From Strongylocentrotus droebachiensis (lineage: Eukaryota > Echinodermata > Echinoidea > Camarodonta > Strongylocentrotidae): a DNA stretch of 64,000 nt. A program made the position numbers and the translations under genes. The notes under the pieces were generated by a model that worked only from the letters and a program-made list of their open reading frames with translations, was not told the DNA's origin and made no database searches. Each line of letters starts with the position of its first letter. Within the stretch, counting starts at the first letter, position 1. The DNA lies in NCBI GenBank assembly GCA_035222895.1, contig JAVYIG010007150.1, positions 1 to 64,000 of the forward strand, read 5' to 3'. Positions 53,806 to 64,000 of the stretch are shown here, in pieces.

Positions 53806-54202
53806 GCTGAAACAAAAACAGGGAAAATCTTTGAAAGTTTGTCTCACTGAAGATTTATCAGGCAAATAGTTAAAGATGAAATTAATGTCAAAGTCTAAAC
53901 ATGATTAAATTTACTATTGGCACAGTATGTACTAGAACAACCTGCGGATTACCCTTTATGCATGAGCCTTATTACAAACTCAACTCTCAAAATGAAGCCG
54001 ATATGCTGAAACAAAAACAGGTAAAATCTTGAAAGTTTGTCTCACTGAAGATTTATCAGGCAAATAGTTAAAGATGAAATTAATGTCAAAGTCTAACATG
54101 ATTAAATTTACTATTGGCACAGTATGTACTAGAACAACCTGCGGATTACCCTTTATGCATGAGCCTTATTACAAACTCAACTCTCAAAATGAAGCCGATA
54201 TG
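53806..54202. repeat. 199-bp tandem duplication
   Basis: Two nearly identical copies (53806-54004, 54005-54202), each from GCTGAAACAAAAACAG to AAATGAAGCCGATATG. They differ by a few single-base changes or indels. Non-coding, recent. Confidence 0.92.
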
Positions 54203-54501
54203 TAGGCTCTACCTTCATGCTGTAAAATGGTTTTATATATTTTTTTTAAATTTTGAACTTTTGCCACAGTCCATCATCAATGTGCTTTCCAAAATCAGTT
54301 ATCGTCATCTTTTGTTTGGTCGTCTTGCGACATGCCTCGAAAGGAATGAACACCCTATTGTCATTTTTTCGATTTACATAATATTAACACAGAAAATCAA
54401 GTTAAGGGTTGGTCCTGTCTAATTGATGACGAAAACGAAATCTAACATCGTTCCCAACTCCCTCTCTTTCTGTTATGTGGAAATCGTTCTTGTGGGTCAG
54501 A

Positions 54502-54659
54502 CCAGAGCTATCTATATACAGAGTTTGACCAACTTGGTTTCACTAGGTCACAATATGGCGTATATTCTTTTGTTTTGTGCTTGCCCAACAAAGCAGTAGT
54601 CGCCATATTGCGTCCAACTCGAACCGGGTTGGCCGAACTCTGTGTATAGATGGCTCTGG
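54502..54659. mobile_element. MITE with CCAGAGCTATCTATA ends
   Basis: The ends CCAGAGCTATCTATATACAG and CTGTGTATAGATGGCTCTGG are inverse, with GTCAG near both flanks. The 158-bp interior has CAATATGGCG / CGCCATATTG as a second inverted pair. Confidence 0.75.
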
Positions 54660-55892
54660 GTCAGTCCATAAGGAGCCGCCCTCAACGAGACAATTCTTAT
54701 AGTCTCGTTGGGATCTTGCGGTCACTATTTTCTTGATCAGTAATTAATATTTTTAAGGTCGATAATTTTACCTCTTTGATGTCACAATAGTGGTAGAAGA
54801 AGGTATGGAGCAGTTTTGTTTTTATATCGTTCTCCTTATCCTAACATGATTAATTTCTGCATAGATTTTATCGATATCTTTTTCAGTGAGCTACATGTAT
54901 GGCCAGACCTTAGTTGCGTACAAGGGTCTTGTTTTATCCTTCGTTTAGTCATACGACTTTTTTGTTAACCTTATTATGATATAAAATGCCGCGTATTTTT
55001 TAAGGTAAATTAAATACGTTTTAGCTGTATACAAACTTATTTTTTCCAGGTGATTGTGACATTTTCAATCCTACGATTTGTTTGATTTAGTTCACGGTAG
55101 CCAGTGACAACACAATACAATTTAGAGTTCAGTGACCCCATCCTACTACATGTATGTATATAATATTACTTATTATTTGAATATGAAGTAATGTGGGATC
55201 TCATTTATTTCACCTGGTCACGATGTCATGTCCAATGTTAAGTTAATTGCATGACTCGAACTTCAAAGGGACAATAAAACTGCTATATTATACTAGTAAT
55301 GCATATTACGCACTCCCAATATGACGCGTATGAATCACAATCACTTCAATATTCCACCTTCAAGTTATACGTCTAATAACGGAAGTTTTCAATTGAATAA
55401 ACAAACATGTACGTGATAATATTATATGCATTTCAAATTGTAAACAAACGAAATCACTAAAACGACAACGGAGAGTTCCGTAGGATTGTGAAAGCTTTAC
55501 AATAAAGTGCTAAAAAACGGGGAAAACAAGGTAACTATGGCACGCGTCTATATCGATGTATGGTCGAATCACAACATGGAGCAAACAAGCAAATAGAAAC
55601 AATCCAGACACCGCTTGTTTCCATAGTACTGTATAACAAAAGGGTGACTCTGATAGCAAAGTTCAAACATTTCTCCAGGGGGAAATGGATGGGTTAATAG
55701 TCTTTTCTATTCATGAAAGTAAACGGTTTCAACGTTTTCTGCGATTGTTTTTTGTCCTAGCCGCAGTCTGTATTGAAGTCTGTGCCCGTATACTTCATAG
55801 GGTTCATTGGTATATCCGTCAACGTTCTCAGTTGTCCTCATGTTTAGGATTATAGGCACCATGACAATAAATAGAAACAGCCGCGCTGAATC
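54660..55892. other. Non-genic; 3' flank of the guanylate cyclase
   Basis: Probably contains the 3' untranslated region of the cyclase (minus strand). No other gene or element ends recognised. Confidence 0.4.
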
Positions 55893-56661
55893 TCAAAGGA
55901 AAATTTCATTATGCATGTTGCAGTCCCGCGAGCTGTTCCCGTTGCTCCCGATACCTGAATCCGTTGTGCTGTTCTTTTTGGTCTTGGTCTTGCTTCCTTG
56001 GGAATTGTTCCTTGAGCGTTGCGAGACAGCGCCGTTCATCGTTGCCTCTTCCCCAACTAGTACCTCACACCTATTTAGCGAACAAGCAGAAACACTGCGC
56101 GCCTGACTGGAGCAATCGCCACTGCCATCCCCGAAGTCCGTTGTCCTGATCTCTACCTCTTCACTCTTGGAGCACGGCAGTGAATCGTCGCAATCCATGG
56201 GAGCAGGGTATATCCGTTCTTGCCGTTTTTAGGTAGCTCGGTCCGCGAGATATCGCTGTTGCGTCTCCGCGTTACCACATCCGAGTCTCTTCTCAACTGA
56301 GCATCTTCCCTCAAGTTCGAGCTGCTGATGTCCTGTACGCTACGCGAGGATTTCATGCCGGTATTAGGTGTGGACGTAGAGGGCGCCATATAGGTTGACC
56401 CTAGGGGCGTCCGCAAGTAGCTTTTCCCTGGACTCTTCTTCATCTTATGCTTTTCGCTCAGACTTTCTGTATCCTCGACGGCTTCCTCTACGTCTTCACT
56501 CCTTGGCTTGAATCGCTTGTAAGAGGGATCCTGATCCACGAGCCAGTATGTTAGAAGTGATCCTTTGCCTTTCATGGCGACTATGCCCCTCTCTGGTACG
56601 TCATAACCTCCGACCTCGTCTAGAATAGCTTTGCACTCGGCGCTGCAGTGGATTTTCAAGG
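55893..56661 (-). CDS. Cyclase last exon: end of catalytic domain and C-terminal tail
   Basis: After the CCCCGCAG acceptor the frame reads [20 protein letters not shown] to [15 protein letters not shown], the conserved cyclase end, then a Ser/Arg-rich tail. This frame stops at 56153. From about 56213 the frame one base over stays open for 100 codons to 55893 with similar hydrophilic composition ([27 protein letters not shown]), so a base is probably missing near 56213 and the true protein likely ends at 55893. DSGIGS matches the DSGxxS degron pattern, which may be chance. Confidence 0.75.
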
Positions 56662-59600
56662 CTGCGGGGAAATAATCGAGTTGAGCGTCAGTGGTTTATT
56701 GACATAGGAAAATATTACTTTGTTTGTATTCCGAAAATATGGAAATCGAATATGTACAACAGACATGTATTAATGTTGAAAAATGCAGCAACCTTTTGAA
56801 ACACAGCACCTCATTTTGTAACGCAAACTTAGACCTACACATATTCTTTTTCATGTGCAGCCTTATGATCATAGTATTATCTGAGAGCTCATTATCGAAG
56901 TATGGTTATTATTCTCTCTAGCTACAATATACGGTCAGATATGGGTCTCTGACATGCCCCTATATCCAATTGTGGATCACAAAAGTTCAAAAAATTAGAC
57001 CGAATTTATATGTGTGTCATCCCAGATACGCGTGTACGCAGCGCCTTTTACTGAGTGTATTTGTCAGTAACATGTGTTACTTCATTGATGGGACAAAAGC
57101 TTCAAAATACACAGGCAACCTTGAGTATTACGTAATCAGCCACTTTCAATAACTTCTAGACATTTCATTTCCCGAAATTGCATTTTTTTTAAAACTAGAA
57201 CTCAACGTTAACTTTTAGTAAAAGAAAATACAAAAAGTACAAAATTTCAACAGACCTTCTCCATTCGATTCCATTCTGGATGACGTGTTGACGGTATCAC
57301 CAAACAAGCAGTAGCGAGGCATTGTTAGACCCACCACACCAGTCACTACCGGGCCTGGATTTATTTGTTTCCAGAGGAGGAAAGAAAGAAAGCAAGAAAA
57401 AGAGAAATACACTTTTAATTTAATTACGTCTTCCTTTATTCAAAACAGACCAAGAAAGTTTTCTGTTTCGTTTGTTGGAAGTAATTTTTGGAATATGCTT
57501 CCTACTGATCTAAGAATTGAGAGATCAAGAACCTCTTTTCGTAAAAAACTTACAAAATTACTCTTAAGTGAAAACCACGAATCATAACCTCGTAACTATA
57601 TAGTTGTATATAGTAACCAGTCTCATTTTAATATTATACACAAAATTATTTATAAGATTTGGAAACCCATCATATATTTTTAAATTAACTTTATTTTAGG
57701 CTTTAGATAACGAGAGTCAGACTCGACTAGCACATGTGCTATTTTTGACTCTATTTTACCATCGATCACAAACTCATTGTAAATAGTCATTTATTGTTTT
57801 ACTCTTGAAGCAAAGTTTACTTTATCTTTGTCATAATGTACATGTATATCGCTGTAGAACATGTATTTTTTATAATTCATGTCATGCATTTATGTTATAT
57901 TGACATTGTCATTGTACATTTATCTTTTGTTTTAATGTTTTCAATGGAGGTGAATAAATAAATTCAATTCAATTCAATTCAATTCAATTTAAAGATTAGG
58001 AAATAAAGGTTTGTAAGGATTACTATATTTCCTAGGGGGGGGGGGTAGTCGTCATAGAGGGTGGTTGCCCTAGGGGTAATTGTCGTAGGGGGTATTTGTC
58101 ATAGAGGGTATTTATCCTAGGGGTGGTTATCCGGGGGTAGATGTCTAGGGGGTAGGTGTTTGGATACGCTCTGTACTGTAAGGAACCTTTATTGATTCCA
58201 TATAATTGATTTCTAGTATAGTCTATTATTACTAGGATAGTTGTCCGGGGGTAGTTGTCCTAGAGGATGGTTGTTGTAGGAAGTAGTTGTCTGGGGGAAG
58301 TTGTCCAGGGGGTAGTTGTCCTAGGGGCAGTTGTCCTAGGGGTAGTTGTCTGGGGAGTAGTTGTCCGGGGGTAGTTGTCCGGGGTAGTTGGCTGGGGGTA
58401 GTTGTCCGGGTGCTAGTTGTCCTGGAGGGTGGTTGTTCTAGGGGTAGTTGTCTGGGGTAGTTGTTCTAGGGGTAGTTGTCTGGGGTAGTTGTCCGGGTGG
58501 TATTTGTCCTAGGGGTAGTTGTCCTAGAGGGTGGTTATCGGGTTGGGGGGGGGGGTCCATGGGGTAGGTGTCCTAGAATCGAACCTCATACATCGGGAGC
58601 AAAACATGTTTAGGTGATTAGTATGCTTTAGGAGAGCTGAACACAGAAGAAGGTTTATAACGGATTTAAAAATAGACTCACCGGAATGAATGCCTACTCT
58701 CAACTTGAGCGTGTCATCGGGGCGATGTCGGATTTTGAACTTCTGCACTTCGTCGATGAGATGGAGAGCCGTTGAGCCGATCTCGGCCGCGTGTCGATTA
58801 TCGTTTCGAATGGGCAGCCCGAGACAAGCATGTAGGCATCGCCGATTGTCTCGACTTTGTAAACGTTGTAGTAACTGATTATGTCATCGAATAGAGTGTA
58901 GAGGTCGTTGAGGAGATCAACCACCTGTTCAACGAGGGAATGGAATGGAGGAAGCCAGGATGAAAAATCGATGTTGCAAGATTTTGAATATTTTTGTTCT
59001 TCTTCCTGGAAATGCAAGCAAGATCACAACTACTTCCGTAAAATCATCCTGTAAGGCAATTTCAATGGCCTTGTGTGCGACCTATTGAAATGTACGAGAT
59101 GACAATAGCGTAATCCGAACATGATTTCTATAGGATATACAATAGGGCAGGGGTTCTCAAACTTCTCTTTGACGGTCCCAAAGTGATTTCTATGAAAGTT
59201 GTTAGGTCTGAAATGAAACTTGTATACTGAAGATAATGAGGCTTGTTTTTGGTCTATATCTGATCCAAAGGGAATTGTTGCAGTTTAAACAAAAAACATA
59301 GCCGCCAGTGCGTTTCCTGGTCTGCTCAGTTTCCTGGAATTTAAAGGGATTTTCCTAAAACTTTTGAAATGCCCTTTGGCTTTACGTGGATTATTTATTC
59401 GGATGACGAGTATCACTATGACGAGTAAATATGTATATATTAATTATTAAGTGGGCTTATTTTGCTTTCTATTTAAATGGATCCGTACAACATAGCAGAG
59501 CTTGAGGGGCCTGGCAGAGCCCCTGCCGGGGGTTCTGGGCGGAGCCCCAGGATGCTCTCGAGTTTATTTGACTTTCAAGAGAGAATTTGTCTTTAAGAGA

Positions 59601-60540
59601 GAAAGAGAGGTTATTTCTAAAACGAAATAAAAAGGCTCTTAAAAGTGAAATGGTCATTTCATTTCATTTTAGACATAAACTCTCTTTTTCTCTTAAAGAC
59701 AATTTTATGAGATGTTCAATCCGAGCACTCAATTGGGGCAGTGTAATTTAAATTTTAAGGGATGGATTAGCATTTTTATCGCTCTTGGAAGTCATATAGC
59801 CCTTTCATTTCAGAAATAAAGACTAATCCATCCCTTGATATTTAAATGATACTGCCCCCCCCCCCTCCCCCATTGTGTGCTCTTTTTAAAGAGTACAAAA
59901 AGAGCCCTCAGATTAGGCAGAAAGTAGCAAACACGTCCTTAATACTGAACACTCAATGGATGATGCCCACATGATTCAGTTTGAATGGTTGAAGATTCCA
60001 TCTGTATATAAAAAAGAGTAATCCTTTACTGAATAGGCATTATTGCTATACATTGTTTCGCTCCAGTGATCTCAAGGCAGCAGACAGCAAGAAAATGTGT
60101 AAATAATAAAAGGTCCACGATAGTGGATGTTAGAAGCTTTAACTACATAAAACTCGTACGCTCTCGATTTGTATACAATAAAAGGATATCTTGGGAACCA
60201 CTTCTATCTTTACGGATGGGGCGCAGGGGGAGAGCTTTTGCCCAGAGTCTTGGGGCTCTGAAGTTCTTGTTGTTTTTTGTTAAATTAGAAAATTCAAAAT
60301 AGTCGTCACGAGCGATAGAAATGGTAATTTCCTCCTTGAAAGTCACATAGCCTCTTTCATTTCATTTGAGAAATAACTCTCTTAAACACAATTTTATAGA
60401 ACTTTTGTTTTCGTATTGTTGTACAAAGGGGCGTACGCAGGATTTTTTCAAGGGGGGGGGGGGGGGGGGTTTAAAATCTGGCCCAAAATATTTTGCTCCC
60501 GAAAAATTTAAAATCGCGCCGGCCGAAAAAGTCGCTCAGT

Positions 60541-60575
<35 letters not shown>

Positions 60576-63500
60576 GTAAGCGGACACTTTTTTTTTTTTT
60601 TTGGTCTCGAAATTTGAAAATTTGACATTTTTCTTCGTTGGGGGGGGGGGTAAGGTCACCTTTTTTAGGTTAGCCGTGGGCATTTTTTTTTTAGGGGGGT
60701 TTACACACATAAAAATACCAAAGGGGGGGAGGTTTTGAACCCCAAAACCCTCCCCCTGCGTACGCCCTGGTTCTACATGTAAATTTAACTTCCATGTTCT
60801 TCCTTTTTTCTTCTCTCTTTTTTTCTCTCTTTCTCTCTCTGACTCTCATTTTCCTCCACCCTCTCTCCTTTTCTCTTTTACATTAATATCTCTTTCTCTT
60901 CTCTCTTTTCCATTTCCATCTTTTTGGGTCCCCCAAAAGAGGCCGCGGCTGATCCCCCCCCCCCCCCCCCCTCCGGATCAGCCAGTGATGTAATACGCAT
61001 GACTTGAGCTGGGATTTGGTTTCCATCCTATCTAGTACGTAGCCGACCCGTTACTCGGACAACCTAGTTTTATTAGTATATTTCTCCTTTTCTTCCCCTT
61101 CTCTTTCTTTCCCTGTTCATCTCTTTCTTCACCTATTATCTTTTTTCTTCTTCCTTTTTAAAAAAAATTGTTTTAGGGCACCATCAAAAGGGACCATGGC
61201 TGATTCGGCCCTAACGTTAAAACCGCCACTGTTTCTAGAGCTAAACTCATGCAATGATAAAATAGTGAACATGTTCACTTTTCAGGATTTCTTATACATT
61301 CCTTTTGATTCATAACATTTTTCTTTAAAAACCCTTTAAATAAAAACAAGACCAGCGTTTCACGAAACCGTCATACATACACGTTAGCGACCATCCCACT
61401 GACACGCATGTATTAAAATCAACACCCGTGTCGATGGGAAGTTCGCGAACTTGTACTTGGGACGATTCCGTGGACGATGCGCAGGGGGGCGTTTTACAAA
61501 ACTTGTCATCAGTGACAAATGACAGTTTTTGTTATAAGCTATTGAAATCCTTGCTTCTGATTGGTTATCAACAGATTTTTCACTGATTATTGTCATTTGT
61601 CATTGAAAAAAAGCTTTGTGAAACGGTGCCCAGATGTACCTGGAAAGGCGTGCTCATCGATGACAGCTTTGTGAAGCCGACGATGTCGCTGAAGAAGATG
61701 GTGACGCAATCGAACGACTCTGGCACAACCTGCATCCCACGCTTCAGCTGATTTGCTACTGGTCTGAAAGCAAGACGATATTTAAATTTAACATTGTTTA
61801 TAATAATAATAATTGTATTTATTCAGGGGAAGTTTCAGGAGAGGTTGTCATTACGTTTGTAGAAACATCAGTTTGTAGTCTACTTATCATTTGTCTTATG
61901 TCGCTATGCCTCATGTATTTTTGGCACAACGTTCTGAAGACTGTGAATACAGATAGGTTCTTGTCGGTATGTCATGATTATAGACTTTATCAGATACCCT
62001 CTTCCCCGCCCCTAAAAAAAATGTCGACCATACGCGATTGATGGCGCTATCACAAACTACAAAGAGGAGAACATTTAAGAAACAAATTATTTTCATTGGA
62101 TTTCGACTTCGTACAAACCTAATCGTTTATTTTCCCCTTAAATGTAATGTAAATATATATGTTATTTACACATCATTGCTTTCGCAATTTAGAAACAAAA
62201 ATTATATATTCAAAAGTTTGATTTCATAAGGGTTTAAAAAAAATGCTTAGCCGAATCCCGTTATTAAACTACGACCGATTGAACTTACTTTGGCAACATT
62301 CTATGTAATAGATTTTCTGTCTTCTTCTTTTCCTCTACTAGCTGCTGGGTTCTGTCTTCGACGATCTCCTCCAAGTTGTTGGCATACTTCTCCATTATCA
62401 TCACCATGTTATCTAGGATGTCCGATTTCCTGGGAATGTAGATGAATTCAAGAGGCAGTGCAAGAAACCAGAATAAAAACACGATGGGTAGATTTATTTC
62501 ACTGTCATACATGACTTCTAATTCATAAGGTTACAGTTAACGGGAAAATGAATCAACCTGATAAACCATGTAGTATTTCAAGCTTAGTTCTATAACGAGA
62601 AAGAGTGAAGGAGGATGAGGAGGAGGAGGAAGAGGAAGAAGGACAAAAAGTAGAAGAAGAAGAAGAATGAACAGAAGAAGGACCTATACTTCCCACTGTG
62701 GTTTTCAACTGTATTTAGTCAGTTTCTAAATAATTTAAATGATTCTAAAACCTCACCATAATTAACAATTTGTAATTAGTTTTAAGTATTTGTTTACTTT
62801 AAAATATATATAAAAAATCGGTACAATTTCCACACAGTTCTTTCCTCCCAAAATGGGAGGGCCATCTCTCAAGATTCATACAAAATGTACCTCAATAACA
62901 TCGATTAAACCACAGTTATAACAAAGAGACCGACACCAGACCGAACAAGATAACACATTGCCCCCGAATGGCCATGCAATAAAATCGGTAACCAATCAGA
63001 TAACCACCCCCAGATAGCCACCCCAGTCGACTACCCCCTAGGACAACTACCCCCTAAGGCAAACACCCTCTAGGACGACTACCACCAGGGACAACTACCC
63101 CCGGACAAGTACCCCTCAGTAAACCACCCCTAAGACAACTACTCCCTAGGACAACTACCCCCGGACAACTACCCACCGGCAAACTACCCCCTAGGACAAG
63201 TACCCCCTAGGGCGTACACCCTCTAGGACAACTACGCCGGACAACTATCCTAGGGGGTAGTTGTCTGGGGAGTAGTTGTCCGGGGGTAGTTGTCCTAGGG
63301 GGTAGGTGTCTGGGGTAGTTGTCCTGGGGTAGTCGTCCTAGGGGTTGTTGGTAAAATATAATTGCCATTTCTTCAAAACTACGGAACGCAGGAGGATCGT
63401 TTAGTGCGCGGTGGGCTTAATGTGTTACTGCTTTTTAACTTACATTCCTTTATGAAGAGGCTTGAGCTTGTTTGCAATCGTCTTGAAGTCCGGTCTGGCC

Positions 63501-63624
63501 TCGGGATCCTCTACCCAGCACTCTTGCATGACGGTCAGGAGACATTCGTGACCATTCTCTATCTCCATGACATTGGGTCGTAAGGGGATCGTTTCTCCCA
63601 GGGTTTTCACCTTCTCGTAGATTT
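55893..63624 (-). CDS. Receptor-type guanylate cyclase, 3' part of gene (frameshifts noted)
   Basis: Converts GTP to cGMP. Exons in gene order: 63444-63624 (end of kinase-homology domain), 62289-62429 (dimerisation coiled coil), 61640-61763, 58682-58924 and 57256-57354 (catalytic domain) and 56661 downward (end of catalytic domain plus tail). Phases agree at every junction. FFSDIVGF supplies the metal aspartate, VETIGDAYM the guanine-binding Glu, and [19 protein letters not shown] the guanine-selecting Cys, so it is a guanylate rather than an adenylate cyclase. The upstream extracellular, transmembrane and most kinase-like parts lie beyond the right edge. Two frame problems are visible: one base is missing in exon 58682-58924 after YMLVSG, and the tail frame switches near 56213. 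Ligand unknown. Confidence 0.9.
57256..57354 (-). CDS. Cyclase catalytic exon ([11 protein letters not shown])
   Basis: 99-bp exon, phase 1 at both ends, flanked by ATCCAG and GTCTG. It encodes [20 protein letters not shown] followed by [13 protein letters not shown], holding the guanine-selecting Cys and the conserved Asn/Arg of the active site. Confidence 0.93.
57440..57990 (+). mobile_element. 3' end of a CR1/L2-like retrotransposon in a cyclase intron
   Basis: Plus strand, opposite to the host gene. The sequence encodes [20 protein letters not shown] then [11 protein letters not shown], typical of the reverse transcriptase C terminus in CR1/L2-type elements, then a stop, an AT-rich 3' region and a terminal (AATTC)n repeat at about 57963-57988, a usual 3' end for this class. 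5' truncated, as expected from target-primed insertion. Confidence 0.75.
58030..58170. repeat. GGGGTAGTTGTCCTAGG minisatellite (G-rich strand)
   Basis: Ends with GGGGGTAGGTGTTTGGATACG, the same end motif as at 26440. Lies in a cyclase intron. Confidence 0.8.
58235..58570. repeat. GGGGTAGTTGTCCTAGG minisatellite, long G-rich array
   Basis: About 18 units in one orientation, ending GGGTAGGTGTCCTAGAATCG. It lies about 110 bp downstream (gene sense) of the cyclase catalytic exon at 58682. Confidence 0.88.
58682..58924 (-). CDS. Cyclase catalytic exon (VETIGDAYM), 1 bp short
   Basis: 243 bp between a GAACAG acceptor and a GTGAG donor. It reads [20 protein letters not shown], then [15 protein letters not shown], after which the frame is lost. 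One base further the conserved [12 protein letters not shown] and LRVGIHSG sequence resumes to the donor. A single missing base near 58815-58817 explains it; 244 bp would restore the phase needed by the next exon. Confidence 0.9.
59148..59460. mobile_element. Lone CAGGGGTTCTCAAACTT hAT-like left end
   Basis: CAGGGGTTCTCAAACTTCTC at 59148 is a standard hAT terminus similar to the element at 33991. I could not find an inverse right end, so its extent is a guess. Confidence 0.4.
59735..59858. mobile_element. Foldback MITE with GGGGCAGT ends
   Basis: GGGGCAGTGTAATTTAAAT and ATTTAAATGATACTGCCCC are inverse, as are AAGGGATGGATTA and TAATCCATCCCTT just inside. 124 bp in a cyclase intron. Confidence 0.6.
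60426..60769. mobile_element. GCGTACGC-type hAT-like MITE, complete
   Basis: The ends AAGGGGCGTACGCAGG and CCTGCGTACGCCCTG are inverse. The 8-bp flanks GTTGTACA (60418-60425) and GTTCTACA (60770-60777) differ at one base, as expected for an ageing hAT duplication. The interior has very long G and T runs. Relatives are at 5637 and 27258. Confidence 0.75.
60780..61200. repeat. Pyrimidine-rich low-complexity sequence
   Basis: TTCTCTCTTTTTTTC-type runs with a poly-C stretch near 60955-60971; intronic, no coding content. Confidence 0.6.
61485..61631. mobile_element. MITE adjacent to a cyclase splice donor
   Basis: The ends GGGGCGTTTTACAAAACTT and AGCTTTGTGAAACGGTGCCC are near-inverse, with TGACAAATGACA / TGTCATTTGTCA inverted inside. 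On the gene strand it starts only 8 bp into the intron that follows exon 61640-61763. Confidence 0.65.
61640..61763 (-). CDS. Cyclase catalytic exon (FFSDIVGF)
   Basis: 124 bp, CTTTCAG acceptor and GTACAT donor. Encodes [18 protein letters not shown] then [17 protein letters not shown], the first metal-binding segment of class III nucleotide cyclases. Confidence 0.94.
62289..62429 (-). CDS. Cyclase dimerisation-helix exon
   Basis: 141 bp between CCCAG and GTAAGT. Encodes [20 protein letters not shown] and then [19 protein letters not shown], the signalling helix that links the kinase-like and catalytic domains in membrane guanylate cyclases. Confidence 0.94.
62606..62669. repeat. (GAA/GGA)n purine-rich repeat
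   Basis: Imperfect GAGGAGGAAGAAG run in an intron of the cyclase. Confidence 0.8.
62998..63350. repeat. CCTAGGACAACTACCCC minisatellite, head-to-head inverted array
   Basis: C-rich units to about 63240, turning at GACAACTATCCTAGGGGGTAG into G-rich units to 63350; the same turn sequence occurs at 26.3 kb. It lies about 95 bp from the cyclase exon at 63444. Confidence 0.88.
63444..63624 (-). CDS. Cyclase exon: C-terminal lobe of the kinase-homology domain
   Basis: 181 bp. Encodes [19 protein letters not shown], then [20 protein letters not shown], the end of the kinase-like domain (MxxCWxxDPxxRPxF pattern). The acceptor is inferred as TTTTGAAG, which is weak but keeps phase; the rest of the kinase-like domain should lie beyond 64000. 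Confidence 0.88.
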
Positions 63625-64000
63625 CTTCAAAAGATGGAAAAGACAACATTAGAAGCCATATGTCGTGTTGAAAGGGAAACACTATAAGAGGAAGAATATT
63701 AGAAGACGGACTTCTCGAGAAGAAAACAAATTTATGGTGGAGTATCTGTAATAGTTCATTCCAATATTGCGTTCACCAGAGCAAAAAATCAGAGTGATAG
63801 AAAACAGAAGTATAGACTTTTTTGTTGTATAAAGATGAAATTTTACATGACTTTTAATCATCATAAGATATGAACGAAAGTAACTCATGAAATTGTAGAT
63901 TTCTAGCTTTAATCATAGATTCAATAATGTATAGCTTTAAGACTAAAACGTTACTATACACTCCCGTTATGTTATTACTTTCATGATTATTATACAGTGC
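63625..64000. other. Cyclase intron to window edge
   Basis: No further exon of the cyclase is recognisable before the window ends. Confidence 0.5.

Overview
The window looks like animal nuclear DNA, most likely from an echinoderm and probably a sea urchin. All three recognisable genes are intron-rich and on the minus strand. The actins encode a 376-aa cytoplasmic-type protein with GMVKAG near the N terminus and introns after codon 122 and inside codon 205, the two-intron layout known from sea urchin cytoskeletal actin genes. The species call is inference; the gene families and the repeat structures are read from the sequence.

Genes: (1) two paralogous actin genes about 24 kb apart, copy A (15893-18283, carrying a 1-bp frameshift in its middle exon) and copy B (39663-42114, fully open). 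Both lie in a segmental duplication (about 12924-21285 and 37121-43142). (2) A five-exon METTL27/WBSCR27-like SAM methyltransferase (27046-31690) between the actins, assembled here from exons shorter than 190 bp. (3) The 3' end of a receptor-type guanylate cyclase (55893-63624): end of the kinase-homology domain, dimerisation helix, complete catalytic domain and C-terminal tail. The gene continues past the right edge. Its catalytic core appears to carry one 1-bp deletion and its tail another frame change.

Most of the rest is repeats. From left to right: TA-flanked MITEs and a CA microsatellite (1-2.7 kb); inverted CCTAGGACAACTACCCC minisatellites (4.5-5.6 kb, again at 26, 58 and 63 kb); a 2.4-kb hAT-like element with 8-bp target duplication, a nested hAT MITE and a 110-bp tandem array (6.3-8.7 kb); a 1.45-kb foldback element whose arms are arrays of a 19-bp palindrome (11.2-12.7 kb); actin block A with a CACTA-type MITE, a 1.46-kb hAT-like and a piggyBac-like insertion; a 2.5-kb inverted repeat (21.8-24.3 kb); the methyltransferase with elements in its introns; more hAT elements and duplicated non-coding blocks (32-36 kb); actin block B; a third partial duplication unit with a SINE (43.4-46.1 kb); a decayed non-LTR retrotransposon (51.1-53.5 kb); and the cyclase gene with repeat-filled introns.

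The genes do not form an operon-like unit. Actin is the cytoskeletal subunit, the cyclase makes cGMP at a membrane, and the methyltransferase has no known partner here. The main value of the window is that filled and empty insertion sites can be compared between the two actin blocks, so several transposon insertions can be dated relative to the duplication.
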